A stretch of 64,000 nucleotides of DNA from Roseobacter fucihabitans (GCF_014337925.2 NZ_CP143423.1:2634501-2698500), one strand, 5' to 3'. Shown: positions 9,301 through 18,563, counted from the stretch's first letter. Notes: generated by a model not told the origin, from the letters alone. Numbers and translations are program-made.

Positions 9301-10320
9301 ATGCATGCCTATGATCACGACGAATTGGAAACCTATCTGGCGGCCCATGTCGCGGGTTTCACCTCGCTGGATGACATGGTGAAATTCTGTGACGGGCAAT
9401 CCAACCCGACCTACCGGATCACCAGCAGCGCAAATGCCTTTGTGCTGCGCGCCAAACCACCGGGCAAATTACTCAAATCGGCCCATGCGGTGGACCGCGA
9501 ATACCGCGTGATGCAGGCGCTGAGCGCGACCGATGTGCCGGTGCCAAAGGTCTATCACCTCTCAGAGGATGACACGCCTATGGGTACGCAATTCATGGTG
9601 ATGCAGATGGTGGCGGGGCGGATTTTCTGGGATCCGGCGCTGCCCGACCTGGACGCCGCCGCCCGCACGCGCGCTTACGGGGCGATGAACAAGGTGCTGG
9701 CCGATTTGCACAGCATCGATCCCGACGCCATCGGGCTGTCGGAATACGGCAAGCCCGGCAATTATTTCGCGCGCCAACTCACGCGCTGGTCCGGGCAATA
9801 TCATGATACCGCGACGCAGCCGCGCCCGGATGCGGACTGGATCATCGCCTGGCTGAACGATCACATGGTCGCCGATGACGGGGCCGCAAGCATCGTGCAC
9901 GGTGATTTTCGCATCGACAACATGATCTTTGACCCTGAGGCCGAAGAGGTCATCGCCCTCCTGGATTGGGAGCTCAGCACTTTGGGCCATCCGCTGGCCG
10001 ATCTGGCCTATCAATGCATGCACTGGCGCTTGCCGCACGCTGGGCATTTCCGCGGTCTGGGCGGGGTGGATCGCGCGGCCCTCGGGCTGCCCGATGAGCA
10101 AACATATGTTGCGAGCTATTGTGAGCGGCGCACCATCCCATTGCCCGATCACTGGACGTTTTATGTGGTCTTTTCCTACTTTCGCCTGCTGGCCATATTG
10201 CAGGGCGTCTTGCGGCGCGGGCTGGAGGGGAATGCGTCCAACCCCAAGGATGCAGGGCGTCTGAGCGATATCATTGACCTCATGGCACATGACGCGCGCA
10301 CTCTGGCACAACAGAGCTGA
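9301..10320 (+). CDS. APH-family phosphotransferase, ACAD10/11 kinase-domain-like
   Basis: A 339-residue aminoglycoside-phosphotransferase-fold kinase. The catalytic loop VHGDFRIDNMIF and metal-binding LLDWELSTLGHPLADLAY are present. In mammals the same fold forms the N-terminal half of ACAD10/11 and phosphorylates 4-hydroxyacyl-CoA. I prefer the ATG at 9301 (MHAYDHDELETYLAAHV), which has GAAGGG seven bases upstream; an in-frame ATG at 9286 is the alternative. The gene diverges from the acyl-CoA dehydrogenase gene and is followed one base later by an isomerase gene. Not an antibiotic-resistance gene by context. Confidence 0.88.
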   Translation: MHAYDHDELETYLAAHVAGFTSLDDMVKFCDGQSNPTYRITSSANAFVLRAKPPGKLLKSAHAVDREYRVMQALSATDVPVPKVYHLSEDDTPMGTQFMVMQMVAGRIFWDPALPDLDAAARTRAYGAMNKVLADLHSIDPDAIGLSEYGKPGNYFARQLTRWSGQYHDTATQPRPDADWIIAWLNDHMVADDGAASIVHGDFRIDNMIFDPEAEEVIALLDWELSTLGHPLADLAYQCMHWRLPHAGHFRGLGGVDRAALGLPDEQTYVASYCERRTIPLPDHWTFYVVFSYFRLLAILQGVLRRGLEGNASNPKDAGRLSDIIDLMAHDARTLAQQS

Positions 10321-10321
10321 C

Positions 10322-10936
10322 ATGCGCAAAACCATCGAATATTTCTATGCCTGCCATTCGGTCTATGCCTATCTCGGCGCGGGCCGGCTTGCGGAAATTG
10401 CCGCGCAAAAGGGGGCAGAAATCATCCACCGCCCATTTGATTTCGACCCGGTCATGGCGGCGGCCGGTGGCGCGCCTTTTGGCAAACGCCCCAAGGCTCA
10501 TATGGATTACTTCTTTGGCCGCGAACTGCGGCGGTGGGCCGAGTACCGCGACCGCGCGATGATCCAGCACCGCCCCATGTGTCACGATAACCCGCTCGCC
10601 CTTGGCAATGGCGCAATCATCGCCGCGCAAAACGCAGAACTGGACGCGGATGCGCTGTCGCGCGGGTTGCTGGCGGCCCATTGGCGCGATGATGCCGATC
10701 TCGCCGCGCCCAAGACGCTGCACACCATCGCCGCAGGCCTCAACATGGACGGTGCGATGCTGCTCGAAGCCGCCAAAAGCAGGGACGTTCAACACCAGCA
10801 TGGCACCAATACCGATGAGGCCATCGCGCGCCATGTGATCGGCTCGCCGACATATTTCGTGCAGGGCGACATGTTTTACGGGCAGGACCGGCTGGAGCTG
10901 GTGGCGCGCGCCCTCGATACGCCCTTCGCCCGATGA
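10322..10936 (+). CDS. 2-hydroxychromene-2-carboxylate isomerase-like, DsbA-fold
   Basis: A 204-residue thioredoxin/GST-kappa-fold protein of the HCCA isomerase family, usually glutathione-dependent. The N-terminal IEYFYACHSVYAYLGAG and C-terminal VIGSPTYFVQGDMFYGQDRL blocks are typical. The start ATG lies one base after the stop of the kinase gene, so the two are probably co-transcribed. The true substrate is unknown; the association with the ACAD11-like pair suggests a step in degradation of an unusual fatty or aromatic acid. Confidence 0.85.
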   Translation: MRKTIEYFYACHSVYAYLGAGRLAEIAAQKGAEIIHRPFDFDPVMAAAGGAPFGKRPKAHMDYFFGRELRRWAEYRDRAMIQHRPMCHDNPLALGNGAIIAAQNAELDADALSRGLLAAHWRDDADLAAPKTLHTIAAGLNMDGAMLLEAAKSRDVQHQHGTNTDEAIARHVIGSPTYFVQGDMFYGQDRLELVARALDTPFAR

Positions 10937-11003
10937 ACGGATCACAGCCCTTGACCCGGCCCCGTCACCCGTGCTCCACAAACAACAACAGGGCGCGGAC
11001 ATC

Positions 11004-12191
11004 ATGACACAACACACAACATATGACGTGATCATCATCGGCGGGGCGATCTATGGCTCCAGCGTCGCCTGGTGGCTGAGCCGGATGGCAGGGTTTCAGG
11101 GCCGGGTGCTGGTCATTGAAAAAGACCCCACCTATGAACACGCCGCCACGAGCCACACCAACAGCTGCATCCGCCAGCAATTCTCCAACCCGACCAATAT
11201 CGCCGTATCGCAATTTGGGGCGCATTTCATCAAGAATTTCCAAGCCTTCATGGAGGGTGCCGACGCCCCCAGGCTGACCTTGCAAAGCTATGGTTATATG
11301 TATCTGGCCGATACGCCCGAATTTGCCGATACCCTGCGCCAAAGCCAAAAAGTTCAAGCCCAACTCGGGGCCGGAACCAAGTTCATGACGCCAGAAGAGA
11401 TCGCCGCAGATTACCCGTTCTACATGCTGGAGGATATTCTTGGGGCGAACCACAATCTGGTGGACGAGGGCTATTTCGACGGTGGCACCATGTTTGACTG
11501 GTTCAGACGCATGGCACGCAAGAACGGTGCGGAATATGTAACGGATGAGGTCACCGCGATCGCCCGCAGCGCCAGCGCGATCACCGGTGTCACCTTGAAA
11601 TCCGGCGCGACGCTGTCCTGTGGCACGGTGGTGAATGCCACCGGCACGCGCGGGGCATTGACCGCGCGCATGGCCGGGCTCGACATCCCCGTGGAGCCGC
11701 GCAAGCGCTACACCTACATCTTTGACGCCGCCCACCCGCTGGCGCGTGATCTGCCGCTGACCATCGATCCTTCGGGCGTGCATATGCGCTCTGACGGGCG
11801 GTATTACCTCGCAGGGGGGCCACCCGATGCAGACCCCGCCGTGGATCACAATGATTTCACCGCCGATCACGCGCTGTGGGAAGAAAAATTCTGGCCCATC
11901 ATCGCCACCCGCATTCCGCAGTTCGAACGCATCAAGCTGATCAATATGTGGGTTGGGCATTACGACTATAACACGCTGGATCAGAACGCGATCATCGGCC
12001 CGCATCCGCAGGTGAGCAACTTCATGTTCCTCAACGGATTTTCCGGACATGGGCTGCAACAATCCCCCGCTCTGGGGCGTGGTCTGGCCGAGTGGATCGC
12101 ATATGGTGAATACCGCAGCCTCGACCTTGCGCCCTTCCATGTGGAACGCGTATTCAGGGGCGAGAAATTCTTGGAAAAGGCCGTGATCTGA
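11004..12191 (+). CDS. FAD-dependent DAO-family oxidoreductase
   Basis: A 395-residue D-amino-acid-oxidase/sarcosine-dehydrogenase-like flavoprotein. The N-terminal dinucleotide motif is DVIIIGGAIYGSSVAWW; the C-terminal GFSGHGLQQSPALGRGLAEW is the DAO FAD-closing motif. The ATG at 11004 (MTQHTTYDVI) matches family starts. It is followed by a uronate-dehydrogenase-like gene 19 bp downstream. The substrate, probably an amino or N-methyl amino acid, cannot be told from sequence. Confidence 0.88.
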   Translation: MTQHTTYDVIIIGGAIYGSSVAWWLSRMAGFQGRVLVIEKDPTYEHAATSHTNSCIRQQFSNPTNIAVSQFGAHFIKNFQAFMEGADAPRLTLQSYGYMYLADTPEFADTLRQSQKVQAQLGAGTKFMTPEEIAADYPFYMLEDILGANHNLVDEGYFDGGTMFDWFRRMARKNGAEYVTDEVTAIARSASAITGVTLKSGATLSCGTVVNATGTRGALTARMAGLDIPVEPRKRYTYIFDAAHPLARDLPLTIDPSGVHMRSDGRYYLAGGPPDADPAVDHNDFTADHALWEEKFWPIIATRIPQFERIKLINMWVGHYDYNTLDQNAIIGPHPQVSNFMFLNGFSGHGLQQSPALGRGLAEWIAYGEYRSLDLAPFHVERVFRGEKFLEKAVI

Positions 12192-12210
12192 TGGGCCGGG
12201 AGGGACAGAT

Positions 12211-13044
12211 ATGAAACTGGTTTTGACAGGGGCCGCGGGCCGGTTGGGCTCTTATTTGCGCGAACCGCTTGCGGCGATGTGTGATGCGTTGATCAGTACA
12301 GATATCGTCAAAGACATCGGCACGCTCTATCCCGGCGAGACCTATATCCGCGCCGATCTGGCCGATATGGCGCAAATCGCACCGGTGCTGGAAGGCGCGG
12401 ATATGGTGATCCACTTCGGGGCCATCGTGGATGAAAAGCCGTTTGAGGAACTGCTCGGGCCCAATTTCGTCGGCTCCTATAATATATGGGAGGCCGGATA
12501 TAAGGCGGGCGTGAAACGAATTGTTTATGCCTCCTCCATCCATGCGGTGGGCATGCATCTGAAAACCGATGGTATTGGCGTGGATGCCGAACATCGCCCC
12601 GATACGTTTTACGGCCTGGCAAAATGTTTCACCGAAGATCTGGGCCGCATGTATTGGGACAAACGCGGGATGGAATCGGTGCATCTGCGCATCCTCTCCT
12701 GTGCGCAGGTCAATAACGCCCGTGCGCTGGGAACCTGGCTCAGCTACGACGACCTGATCCAATTGGTCACCCGCGCGATTGACACGCCATCCGTTGGGTT
12801 CACCATCGCCTACGGCGTGTCAAACAATGACCGCGCGCCGGTGAATAACGCCAAGGCCTCCTTTCTCGGCTACCGCCCCAAGGATAACGCCGAATACCTC
12901 GCCGCGCAGGTCCTCGCAGAGGCCCCCCCGGTCGATGTCACCGACCCCGGCGAAATTTGTCTTGGTGGACCCTTCGCCAAGGTCGATCTGGGGCAAAGCG
13001 GCATGGCCCATCTGAATGTGATCGATGACCGCAAAGAAACCTGA
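12211..13044 (+). CDS. NAD-dependent epimerase/dehydratase, uronate dehydrogenase-like
   Basis: A 277-residue extended SDR. Rossmann motif GAAGRLGSYL at residues 7-16; catalytic YGLAK (YxxxK) preceded by YASSIHAVG. The overall plan and short length match uronate dehydrogenases, which oxidise hexuronates to aldarolactones; a different sugar or lactone substrate is possible. It lies 19 bp behind the DAO-family gene and has GGGAGGGAC before the ATG. The 160 bp that follow carry no gene. Confidence 0.85.
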   Translation: MKLVLTGAAGRLGSYLREPLAAMCDALISTDIVKDIGTLYPGETYIRADLADMAQIAPVLEGADMVIHFGAIVDEKPFEELLGPNFVGSYNIWEAGYKAGVKRIVYASSIHAVGMHLKTDGIGVDAEHRPDTFYGLAKCFTEDLGRMYWDKRGMESVHLRILSCAQVNNARALGTWLSYDDLIQLVTRAIDTPSVGFTIAYGVSNNDRAPVNNAKASFLGYRPKDNAEYLAAQVLAEAPPVDVTDPGEICLGGPFAKVDLGQSGMAHLNVIDDRKET

Positions 13045-13206
13045 GTGCGCAGCCCTCTATGCCCCAACAGGCTTGGTGATACGGCAAAGGTGAACACCCC
13101 ATCCGCGTTACCACTCATGTCAAACGGCACGCCAGCGTGATATGCTCAACCCTGCGGCAGGTGTTTGCGCCCCGCAGTGTCGCGCCACCAACAGGAGCCC
13201 CGTGCC

Positions 13207-13989
13207 ATGCCCGTTGATGTTATTGCCGGATCAAGCCCGCTTATCCTCACCTTTTCTCATGCAGGCACAGAGATCCCGCAGTCGATCCACGCACGCCTCA
13301 ACGCGACGGGGTGCTGCCTGACGGATACGGCCTGGCATGTCGACCGGCTGTACCGCAGTGTCGTGCAGGACGTGACGGTGGTGCGCGCGAATTATCATCG
13401 CTATGTTTGTGATGTTAACCGCGATCCGGATGGGAAATCACTCTATCCGGGCCGCTTCACCACAGGGTTTGTGCCCTTGACCACTCTGGACGGAGATCCC
13501 ATCTGGCACAACCCGCCAGGCACAAAAGAAGCAGCGACCTGGCGCTCGGCCTTTCATGCCCCCTACCACGCGGCGATCTCCGCACAGATCGCACGCGTGC
13601 GCGCAAAACACGGGTTCGCCATCCTCTATGACTGCGACGCCACCCGCTCACATATCCCAAAACTATTTGAACACACGCTGCCCGATTTTAGCATCGGCAC
13701 CTTCATGGGAACCACCTGTGATCATAAAATCACCGCGCAAATTGCCAGCATCTGCATGAAGGCCCCCAATTACACGAGCGTTGTGAATGGACGTTTTACG
13801 GGCGGGTGGAGCACGCGTCGCCATGGCAATCCCAAACTCGGTGTGCATGCGTTACAAATGGATCTGGCGCAATCGACCTATCTGACAGAGGAGCGGGACC
13901 CCTGGCTTTACGATGAGGCCAAGGCAGCCCCCCTGCGCAAGGTTCTTGCTGATGTTCTGGGCTATCTGCAAGACTGGCGACCGGCCTAG
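13207..13989 (+). CDS. N-formylglutamate amidohydrolase family protein (first of two)
   Basis: A 260-residue zinc amidohydrolase of the HutG/N-formylglutamate deformylase family, which cleaves N-formylglutamate to formate and glutamate. Family features: TFSHAGTEIPQSI near the N-terminus, RYVCDVNRDP and LYDCDATRSHIPKLF. I took the ATG at 13207 (MPVDVIAGSSP) rather than the earlier in-frame ATG at 13165. No other histidine-degradation gene is adjacent, so assignment to hut is not justified. A strong hairpin lies 22 bp downstream. Confidence 0.88.
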   Translation: MPVDVIAGSSPLILTFSHAGTEIPQSIHARLNATGCCLTDTAWHVDRLYRSVVQDVTVVRANYHRYVCDVNRDPDGKSLYPGRFTTGFVPLTTLDGDPIWHNPPGTKEAATWRSAFHAPYHAAISAQIARVRAKHGFAILYDCDATRSHIPKLFEHTLPDFSIGTFMGTTCDHKITAQIASICMKAPNYTSVVNGRFTGGWSTRRHGNPKLGVHALQMDLAQSTYLTEERDPWLYDEAKAAPLRKVLADVLGYLQDWRPA

Positions 13990-14010
13990 GCTTCCGAAGG
14001 AGCAACAGGT

Positions 14011-14038
14011 CAAAGGCGCGCCATATGGCGCGACCTTT
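14011..14038. terminator. Hairpin terminator after N-formylglutamate amidohydrolase gene
   Basis: CAAAGG-CGCGCC-ATAT-GGCGCG-A-CCTTTG: an inner 8-bp stem and outer 6-bp stem separated by an A bulge. It begins 22 bp after the stop at 13989 and is followed by an A+T-rich stretch, as expected for an intrinsic terminator. Confidence 0.65.
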
Positions 14039-14214
14039 GAAATTATAAATGCGTTTATTTTCAATATTTTGAACAAATAAAGCAAGGTATCACAAGAGCA
14101 TTGCAACTGCGACACTGCAGCGGCTGGCCCAAAAATACCGGCCGGAGAATGACGGGGAACGGCCCTGCATCGCTTCGGGATTACGGCGCGCACAGCCCGA
14201 CCCCATCACTTGAA

Positions 14215-14370
14215 TTATGCAGCGTAATACTCTGAAATTAAAGGCCGACATAGCGTCGCCAACGCGCGCGTTTCTTCTGTGCAACCCTGTCGCATCAGGC
14301 AAGCCAGCAGGCTGTGCTCGACCAGATCCCGTTGCGCGCGACTGCCGCCAATCCGGGCCGTATCGGTCAT
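14215..14370 (-). CDS. Small hypothetical protein (51 aa)
   Basis: A 51-codon frame starting MTDTARIGGSRAQRDLVEHS and ending in ISEYYAA. Composition is normal for a folded small protein (two Cys, Arg- and Leu-rich helical stretch), and a GGAAG lies 13 bases before the ATG. It fills part of the gap between the hairpin at 14038 and the orphan pair at 14604. I do not recognise the family; it could be chance. The 14371-14603 stretch is A+T-rich and probably contains the promoter for the next genes. Confidence 0.4.
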   Translation of the reverse strand: MTDTARIGGSRAQRDLVEHSLLACLMRQGCTEETRALATLCRPLISEYYAA

Positions 14371-14603
14371 GGTGAAAAAAACACTTCCGCTCCAGCATCG
14401 TCGATCATCAGGTTTGTTTGCAACAAAATATCGTTAGCATTTCGTTGAGATTGATTAAGCCGCCCTTAACGGGTCGGTTGATACAAATCAGTAAAGCGCA
14501 ACAGCACTGTTTCGCTCTTACTTTTCAGACACCAATTAGGGAGATCATGATTTGACGAATCTTGCTGTCGCAAATACCGTCGCGATTGCTCAAGCGAGGG
14601 ATT

Positions 14604-14882
14604 ATGACCAAACAAGCAGAAGTGACCGACAAGGTGGTACATCTGGACTATGCAGAATTGAGAGATACGATCTTTCGCAACTGCAAGATGGTTTATTCGG
14701 GTGGTCAGCCTCCGGCTCTCGAAAACGTGACCATAACGGAATGCAAATTCGTATTCGAAGGGCCGGCATTGAATACAAGTTCCATGATGGCGCTACTTTG
14801 TCATACGGGGGATGCAAATTTAGTCGTGAAGGGTATGTTGGGGCTGTCGAACTGGGGACCGCTGAATGGCGAAGAGCAGTAA
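14604..14882 (+). CDS. Hypothetical protein, first of an A+T-rich pair
   Basis: A 92-residue protein of unknown function. The start at 14604 (MTKQAEVTDKVVHLDYAELR) is set by CGAGGG three bases upstream. The middle reads like a short right-handed repeat (TIFRNCKMVYSGG, VTITECKFVFEG), reminiscent of pentapeptide or beta-helix rungs; this is only suggestive. The gene overlaps the next by 17 bp. Base composition is lower in GC than the neighbourhood, which points to transfer. Confidence 0.6.
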   Translation: MTKQAEVTDKVVHLDYAELRDTIFRNCKMVYSGGQPPALENVTITECKFVFEGPALNTSSMMALLCHTGDANLVVKGMLGLSNWGPLNGEEQ

Positions 14883-15360
14883 CTCATTCACTGTCATTGA
14901 AGGCGGTATATCCAAGGTTTATACTAACGTCGTATTGGGCAAAAACCAATATGGGGCTGGATCAGGCGGCGGAGGTTTTGAGGTGGACGCAGAGACAAAA
15001 AACTACCTTGATGCGAAAGTTGAAGCCGTGAAAGCTCAAAATGATGCTCGATTTTCTGAGGTTATTACCAAACTAGATTCGTTCAATGGGAAGCTAGACT
15101 CATTCAACCCTGTTTCGTGGCAGCAACAGGCAGGTATTGCCATAACTGGTATCGTGGTGACAATTGGCTTGGTATTTTCCGTTCTTGCTTATGCAAGTGA
15201 TCGTTTTGACAGCGGCATCGGGGCGATGGGTGCCATTGATGATACCCTTGATGTTCAGCGAGAACTGAACGCTGCACAGGATAAAAGGCTAAATCGTGTC
15301 ATCCAGTTACTGGAACGTCAAGGTTTTGAGCCACAGGCTGTCCCCGAAGGACAAGACTGA
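14866..15360 (+). CDS. Hypothetical single-span membrane protein
   Basis: A 164-residue protein of unknown function. A Gly-rich hinge (GAGSGGGGF) near residue 32 precedes a predicted coiled segment (residues about 40-80, with repeated KLDSFNGKLDSF). One membrane helix follows (GIAITGIVVTIGLVFSVLAY), then a helical tail. It overlaps the preceding gene by 17 bp, so the two form a coupled operon. A helix-TM-helix plan with an upstream partner could fit a small envelope or defence-like system, but nothing in the sequence proves that. Confidence 0.6.
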   Translation: MAKSSNSFTVIEGGISKVYTNVVLGKNQYGAGSGGGGFEVDAETKNYLDAKVEAVKAQNDARFSEVITKLDSFNGKLDSFNPVSWQQQAGIAITGIVVTIGLVFSVLAYASDRFDSGIGAMGAIDDTLDVQRELNAAQDKRLNRVIQLLERQGFEPQAVPEGQD

Positions 15361-15413
15361 CCGTATCAAAGGATGAGAGAGTAGCAACTATTGTCGGCAT
15401 TCGAGTGCCGCCA

Positions 15414-15548
15414 CTACAACTTTGCAGCGACGAAACCGGCGTCCGTGTGAGGTTGGCCCGCCAGCAACCGATCCAGCGACAGGTGATAGTGATCCGCCGC
15501 CCGCGCATCGGACGTCGTGAGCCGGTTGTCATAACGATCCTTGAACAT
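15414..15548 (-). pseudogene. N-terminal stub of a TPR-38-like (tetratricopeptide) protein gene
   Basis: A 44-codon frame, MFKDRYDNRLTTSDARAADH then YHLSLDRLLAGQPHTDAGF, ends in TAG. It resembles the first 45 residues of the roughly 450-residue TPR-38 family common in roseobacters (DRYGNxLTTxSxxAxDxY pattern). Nothing of the remaining protein follows; the A+T-rich orphan pair lies on the other side. I read it as a gene truncated when that pair was acquired. Confidence 0.45.
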
Positions 15549-15607
15549 GGCCTCTCCAAAAGACGTTTGCGCAGGCTAGGTCAGCACCGGTGCCGGCGCA
15601 AGCGGGC

Positions 15608-16972
15608 TCACAGCGCAGCTGTCATAAGCTGGCGCAACATTACCCCCCAGAAGCGCACCGACAGCAGCAGGCCCGCCAATCCGAGCCCCACCACAAGACC
15701 CATCCAAATACCGATCCCCCCAAAGCCCAGCACGAAGCCGAAGAGATAGGAACAGGGGATGCCCACCACCCAATAGCTGAGGCCAGCGCAGATCATCGGC
15801 ACCCGCGTATCCTGAATGCCGCGCAACAAGCCAAGCGCGATCACCTGCGCCCCATCCACCAATTGAAACAGTGCCGCCATCGCCAGCAAGCCCACACCAA
15901 TCGCCAGGATCGCCTCGCGTTGTGGTTCATCACGCTGCATGAAGAGCGAGATCAAATCCTCTGGCATCAAAAGGAAAAGCACCACAGTCAGAGCGGCCAT
16001 GATCAGCGAGGCAAGCGTAACGACGCGCGCGCCTTTTTTCATATGCTCCGGGTCGTGGCGCCCAAAGGCGTTGCCCGCGCGGATGGTCGCCACATTGCTC
16101 AGACCCATGTGTACCATGAATGTAATCGACGCCAGTTGCAGCGCAATCCCATGCGCTGCCAGCGGCACCGTGCCGAGCCATCCCATCATCATCGCCGAGG
16201 TGGCAAAAAGCCCGACTTCGCTCAGACCCGTCAGCCCAATCGGCCAGCCCAGTCTGAACACCTGCGCAAGCATTTTCCAATCCGCCCGCCAGAGCCGCTG
16301 AAACAGCGCATGTTCCGGCAGGACCGCGCGCGCATAGATCACGATACCGATGAGGGCGATGAACTGCGTGGCAACAGAAGCGATCGCCGCTCCCGCAATG
16401 CCCAATTCAGGCGCGCCCCAATTGCCAAAGATCAGGGCGTAATTCACGAGCGCGTTGACGATAGCGCTCAAAACAGTGATCCAAAACACCACCTGCGTAC
16501 GTTCCAGGGCGGCGAGGTAGGATTTCAGCACCATCACCTGCAGCGCCGGAACAATGCCAAGGCCCGCGATGCGCAGATAGGCGCTGGCATCCGCGGCCAG
16601 CTGTTCGCCCTGCCCCAGCAGGCCCAATAAGGGCTCGGAGTACAACATCATCGGCAGCACCAGGACCGCAAAGCCAAGGCTGAGCCAAAGCCCCATGCGC
16701 GTGGCGCGCCGCAACCCGACCTCATCCCCCTCCGCCTCAAAAGAGGCAACCATTGGCATCACGGCCCAGGCAAAACCGGAACCAAAGATAAACAGCACAA
16801 AAAAGAAGGTCGACCCCAGGGTCACCGCCGCCAGCGCCTCCACCCCGTACCAGCCCAGCATCACCGTGTCGGTCACGCCAATCGCCGTCTGCGCGAGGTG
16901 CCCCCCGATCAGCGGCAACCCTAGCGTCAGGATCGCACGGCCGTGTTCGAAATATGTCATCTCTTTGCGCAT
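15608..16972 (-). CDS. MATE-family multidrug/Na+ efflux transporter
   Basis: A 454-residue inner-membrane exporter of the MATE family with twelve predicted membrane segments in two six-helix bundles. Features include TLGLPLIGGHLAQTAIGVTD at the N-terminus and GLSNVATIRAGNAFGRHD at the start of the second half. It exports cationic drugs or metabolites using Na+ or H+. The ATG at 16972 has AAGGGAGAT just upstream. Close NorM homologue by length and layout; substrate cannot be told. Confidence 0.9.
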   Translation of the reverse strand: MRKEMTYFEHGRAILTLGLPLIGGHLAQTAIGVTDTVMLGWYGVEALAAVTLGSTFFFVLFIFGSGFAWAVMPMVASFEAEGDEVGLRRATRMGLWLSLGFAVLVLPMMLYSEPLLGLLGQGEQLAADASAYLRIAGLGIVPALQVMVLKSYLAALERTQVVFWITVLSAIVNALVNYALIFGNWGAPELGIAGAAIASVATQFIALIGIVIYARAVLPEHALFQRLWRADWKMLAQVFRLGWPIGLTGLSEVGLFATSAMMMGWLGTVPLAAHGIALQLASITFMVHMGLSNVATIRAGNAFGRHDPEHMKKGARVVTLASLIMAALTVVLFLLMPEDLISLFMQRDEPQREAILAIGVGLLAMAALFQLVDGAQVIALGLLRGIQDTRVPMICAGLSYWVVGIPCSYLFGFVLGFGGIGIWMGLVVGLGLAGLLLSVRFWGVMLRQLMTAAL

Positions 16973-17279
16973 ATATCTCCCTTACGCCGCGCGCGCCGCG
17001 CTGGAAAGGGGTAGGCTTTGGCCGCATCGGATCAATCGACCAGTCCCCATTCCCGTTTGATGAGGTCCGGTTAGTGGAAGATACCAGCTGCTGCTTGTGA
17101 AACAAATTCCGTTAATCTGACCCGATCTGTACCATTGCTGCCCCTGAGATGTGACAAGAGTGCACATGAAGGAAACCCGATCAAACCAAAAATTTGCAGC
17201 ATAACGTCTTGAACGGTTGAGAAACTTGTCTCTCTATACGATAGAGTATGTCAACAACCGCGCCGGTGGAGCCCCAAGA
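16973..17279. other. Intergenic region without recognisable gene
   Basis: About 300 bp between the divergent MATE and hydrolase genes. It should hold both promoters. No coding region, repeat or RNA could be supported. Confidence 0.5.
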
Positions 17280-18563
17280 ATGAAGTCCAGACGATCCCTA
17301 GCTGCCATGACTGCGCTTCTGGCGGCGCCCGCGCTGGCGAATCCGATTGATCTGATCCGTCCGGATGCACCGGAATTGGCCGACTATGGCCTGTTGCCTG
17401 TCGGCGTGCAGACGCTGGATCTTGTGAACCCAGGCCAGATTGACATCGTCAACATCACTGAGGATGCGCAGCCGCTGTATGACCGCCCGCTGCGCGTGGA
17501 AATATGGTATCCGGCAGCGGCAGGAACCGAACCCGGCGGCACCTACCGCGCCATGTTGCGCGATGGCCGGACCGAGGTCACGCTAAGCGGGCGCGCCGCG
17601 CGTGACGCCACGCCCGCTCAGGGCGAAAAATACCCCCTGATCCTGATCAGCCACGGCTATCCCGGCAATCGATTTCTGATGTCGCATTTGGGTGAAAACC
17701 TTGCCTCCAAGGGGTATGTCACCGTTTCCATAGACCACACCGACAGCACCTATAGCGACCAGGATGTTTTTGGATCGACCCTGCTCAACCGCCCCATCGA
17801 CCAGAAATTCGTGCTGGACCAGATGGCGAACCTTGGAGGAGATCTGGGCGCGCTGATTGACGCAGATGTCGCGGGTGTTATCGGCTACTCGATGGGGGGA
17901 TACGGTGCGCTTGTCTTTGGGGGCGCGGGCGTGACGCAATCGGCGACGGAATACAGCTGGGGGGCGCCAAACGGGCTTCTGGCGCAACATCTTGCCGGAT
18001 CAGAAAGCCACGAGGCGCTGGTTGATCCACGCTTGCGCGCCATCATCGCCATCGGTCCCTGGGGGCGGAATGCGGAACTGTGGGACGCAAATGGTCTGGG
18101 GGGGTTGCGTGTGCCGACGCTTTTCATGGCAGGCAGCGCGGATGACGTCTCCGTCTATGGCACCATCCGCACGATGTTTGCCGAGACCGGTGGCACCGAC
18201 CGGCATTTGTTGACCTTTGAGCACGCCAATCACAACGCCGCCGCCCCGATCCCGGCACCGCGCGAGGCCTGGACCACGGCGGAGGATCTGGATTTTGTAC
18301 CCTTTGAGCATTATGCCGATCCGGTCTGGGACAGCACGCGCATGAACAATATCGCCCAGCATTTTGCCACCGCCTTCATGGATTTGCACCTCAAGGGAGA
18401 CGTCGCCAAACGCCCCTATCTCGATTTGATCCCGGATTCTGAGGCCGGCATTCAGGCGCTGGATGAAGAGGCCAACCCGACCGAGGATCACACCTATTGG
18501 ACAGGGTTTGCCCTGCGCACCGCCAAAGGGCTGCGGTTTGAAACACTGCTCAAGGGGGAGTAG
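17280..18563 (+). CDS. Exported alpha/beta hydrolase (dienelactone hydrolase/PAF-AH-like)
   Basis: A 427-residue protein with a Sec signal peptide (MKSRRSLAAMTALLAAPALA) and an alpha/beta hydrolase fold. The nucleophile elbow is GYSMGG, the oxyanion strand LILISHGYPGNR, and a late HANHN supplies the probable catalytic histidine. It is probably a periplasmic esterase or acetylhydrolase; substrate unknown. The ATG at 17280 starts the signal peptide; an in-frame ATG at 17217 would precede it with a poor leader. It is monocistronic: an IS3-family element begins about 145 bp downstream. Confidence 0.85.
   Translation: MKSRRSLAAMTALLAAPALANPIDLIRPDAPELADYGLLPVGVQTLDLVNPGQIDIVNITEDAQPLYDRPLRVEIWYPAAAGTEPGGTYRAMLRDGRTEVTLSGRAARDATPAQGEKYPLILISHGYPGNRFLMSHLGENLASKGYVTVSIDHTDSTYSDQDVFGSTLLNRPIDQKFVLDQMANLGGDLGALIDADVAGVIGYSMGGYGALVFGGAGVTQSATEYSWGAPNGLLAQHLAGSESHEALVDPRLRAIIAIGPWGRNAELWDANGLGGLRVPTLFMAGSADDVSVYGTIRTMFAETGGTDRHLLTFEHANHNAAAPIPAPREAWTTAEDLDFVPFEHYADPVWDSTRMNNIAQHFATAFMDLHLKGDVAKRPYLDLIPDSEAGIQALDEEANPTEDHTYWTGFALRTAKGLRFETLLKGE

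Noticed and set aside
9301-10320. Aminoglycoside resistance gene
   Set aside because: The APH fold matches the ACAD10/11 kinase type and lies beside the matching dehydrogenase.
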